From contig DYSK01000039.1 of the NCBI GenBank assembly GCA_020718315.1, forward strand, positions 1 to 15,423: DNA of 15,423 bases, given 5' to 3'. The notes beneath the pieces were generated by a model. The model saw nothing but the letters and a program-made list of their open reading frames with translations, did not search any database and was not told the origin of the DNA. The position numbers and the translations under genes are program-made. Positions 14,230 to 15,423 of this stretch are shown piece after piece (positions within the stretch are counted from its first letter, which is position 1; every line of letters starts with the position of its first letter). The stretch comes from Draconibacterium orientale. GTDB taxonomy: Bacteria; Bacteroidota; Bacteroidia; Bacteroidales; UBA12170.

Positions 14230-15282
14230 ATGAATGATTCGAATCGCATAGGTTCTTTAGGTGGACTTAAAATTTGGATAATTTTGGCTTCTTCGGTCAT
14301 TTTAATTGCCGGTTTGAAAATGGCAGCCCAAATGGTAACTCTTTTTTTATTGGCGGTCTTACTCACTGCAATTTCTTTGGCTCCTTTCGATTGGTTGAAG
14401 AAAAAAGGCTTGCGCGAACCGCTGGTTGTTTTAATTATATTAGTTGGTCTTTGGCTCATCACTATGGTCATTGTGTTGTTGGTTGGATCTTCTTTAAATG
14501 GTTTTTTGACAACACTTCCCCATTATCAAGATCGTATGGAATCTGTATGGGTCGATTTGCAATCCATATTAGTCTATAATGGATTTTTGGACAAAGATTT
14601 TGATGTTTTCAAACAACTTAATCCTAGCCAAGTTTTTTCTTGGGCTGGAAATGTTTTTTCCGGCATTAGTTATCTGGTCAGCAATTCAATTCTGGTTGTA
14701 CTTATCTTTGTTTTCATGTTGCTCGAAGTAACGAGTTTTAAAAATAAATTGACCTACATTTCGCCTGCATCTCTTTCAAGTATGGATAGGATTGTGACAG
14801 GTTTGAAAAAATATTTCGGAATAAAAATATTAACGAGTTTGGCTACCGGGATTTTTATTAGTCTTGGATTGGCTATTTTAGGTCTTGATTTTCCTGTCCT
14901 TTGGGGTATTTTGGCTTTTCTTTTGAATTTTATTCCGAATATTGGCTCCGTTATAGCCGCTGGGCCTGCCGTTTTGCTGGCTTTTTTGCAATTGCCTTTA
15001 TTTGCCGCGATGGGAAGTCTTGTGCTATATATTGCTGTAAATTTTATAATTGGAAATGTTTTAGAACCTAAATGGATGGGAAAAAGTTTAGGTCTATCTT
15101 CGTTTGTAGTATTTATCTCTTTGATTATTTGGGGATGGATTCTTGGAACAGTTGGCATGTTAATTTCCGTGCCTTTGACAATGGCATTGAAAATAGTGCT
15201 CGATGAAAAGCCGGAAACTAGAAATATTGGTCTTTTACTCGGCGACGAAGATGAATTGGAGGAGCTGAAAAAAAAGAGCTGA
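14230..15282 (+). CDS. AI-2E/PerM family (UPF0118) membrane transporter
   Basis: A 350-residue inner-membrane protein. Hydrophobic helices lie at about 15-50, 63-86, 145-166, 198-218 and 222-320, with a soluble stretch in the middle (about 90-140). Family hallmarks are the NFIPNIGS motif (233-240), the NVLEPKWMGKSLGLS motif (276-290) and the final LGTVGMLISVPLTM segment (305-318). Members have been described as exporters of autoinducer-2 or as sodium/proton antiporters. The substrate of this one cannot be told from the sequence. The C-terminus is acidic then basic (DEDELEELKKKS). It starts at an ATG with no Shine-Dalgarno, is divergent from the DUF6913-dapA operon, and is monocistronic before tRNA-Arg. 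Confidence 0.88.
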   Translation: MNDSNRIGSLGGLKIWIILASSVILIAGLKMAAQMVTLFLLAVLLTAISLAPFDWLKKKGLREPLVVLIILVGLWLITMVIVLLVGSSLNGFLTTLPHYQDRMESVWVDLQSILVYNGFLDKDFDVFKQLNPSQVFSWAGNVFSGISYLVSNSILVVLIFVFMLLEVTSFKNKLTYISPASLSSMDRIVTGLKKYFGIKILTSLATGIFISLGLAILGLDFPVLWGILAFLLNFIPNIGSVIAAGPAVLLAFLQLPLFAAMGSLVLYIAVNFIIGNVLEPKWMGKSLGLSSFVVFISLIIWGWILGTVGMLISVPLTMALKIVLDEKPETRNIGLLLGDEDELEELKKKS

Positions 15283-15289
15283 ATATTTT

Positions 15290-15311
15290 AAAAGAAAGCT
15301 TTCTTTTTTTT
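15290..15311 (+). terminator. Possible weak terminator after the AI-2E-family gene
   Basis: AAAAGAAAGCTTTCTTTT (15290-15307) is a perfect 18-base palindrome that can form a 7-pair hairpin with an AGCT loop, and the T run continues to 15311. It starts 7 bases after the stop codon. The stem is AT-rich and so weak. Confidence 0.45.
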
Positions 15312-15322
15312 GAAAGATTATG

Positions 15323-15330
15323 TACTTTTG
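15323..15330 (+). promoter_or_regulatory. Putative -7 box of tRNA-Arg
   Basis: TACTTTTG matches TAnnTTTG and ends 24 bases before the mature 5' end of the tRNA. No convincing -33 element is present, because the upstream space is the terminator-like T run. The leader it would start includes a small hairpin, GCAAC/GTTGC (15336-15350). Confidence 0.5.
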
Positions 15331-15354
15331 CAGCCGCAACATGAGGTTGCAAAT

Positions 15355-15423
15355 GGACCTGTAGCATAATGGATAGTGCATCTGACTACGGATCAGAAGG
15401 TTGGGGGTTCGAGTCTCTCCAGG
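15355..15423 (+). tRNA. tRNA-Arg (anticodon ACG), cut at the window end
   Basis: The 5' acceptor strand GGACCTG begins at 15355, and its partner CAGG(TCC) runs off the end of the window after four bases. The anticodon stem is TCTGA (15381-15385) with TCAGA (15393-15397), and the loop carries ACG at 15388-15390, the tRNA whose first base is normally edited to inosine to read CGN arginine codons. The T arm has GTTCGAG. All arms fold, so the gene looks intact apart from the truncation. Confidence 0.93.

Overview
The window is about 15.4 kb of low-GC chromosomal DNA from a member of the Bacteroidota (Bacteroidetes). Several things point there. Start codons lack Shine-Dalgarno sequences, and TAnnTTTG-type -7 promoter boxes precede uppP, nrfH, bamD, the DUF6913/dapA operon and tRNA-Arg. 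A DUF4835/PorD-type protein and a secreted peptidase with a C-terminal type IX secretion (T9SS) sorting domain are present. The gene order bamD-rpoZ-coaBC-porD-recN is typical of the phylum. The order or genus cannot be fixed from this sequence. I see no transposase, integrase, CRISPR array, toxin-antitoxin pair or recognisable defence system, and no broken gene.

Layout, left to right. (1) Positions 1-601: tRNA-Lys(UUU) with a strong hairpin terminator, then about 470 bp without a gene. This gap holds a decayed direct copy of the tRNA 3' end plus terminator and a patchwork of short degenerate repeats. (2) Positions 602-2388, plus strand: uppP (undecaprenyl-diphosphatase) and a secreted alpha/beta hydrolase, probably one unit. 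(3) Positions 2440-4555, minus strand: nrfH-nrfA, the membrane-anchored pentahaem nitrite reductase that makes ammonia. (4) Positions 4738-10742, minus strand: bamD, rpoZ, coaBC, porD, recN, fabI in order of transcription. These are outer-membrane assembly, RNA polymerase omega, coenzyme A synthesis, T9SS biogenesis, DNA repair and fatty-acid synthesis. The cluster ends at a strong terminator after fabI and has a second terminator-like hairpin between rpoZ and coaBC. (5) Positions 10916-14081, minus strand: a DUF6913-like gene, dapA (lysine and peptidoglycan precursor) and an M14 zinc carboxypeptidase with a T9SS sorting domain. (6) Positions 14230-15282, plus strand: an AI-2E/PerM-family membrane protein. 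(7) A tRNA-Arg(ACG) cut off by the window end.

Functionally this is mainly a core-genome region with an envelope theme: lipid-carrier recycling, diaminopimelate precursor, BamD, PorD, fatty acids, and one T9SS cargo protein. The nrfHA pair adds respiratory nitrite ammonification. I did not find a convincing undescribed system. The observations most worth a second look are an A9 run at the CoaC/CoaB domain junction, where a -1 slip gives an almost immediate stop; substitutions at two conserved CoaC active-site positions; the hairpin just before coaBC; the decayed repeat next to tRNA-Lys; and an apparently leaderless bamD transcript.
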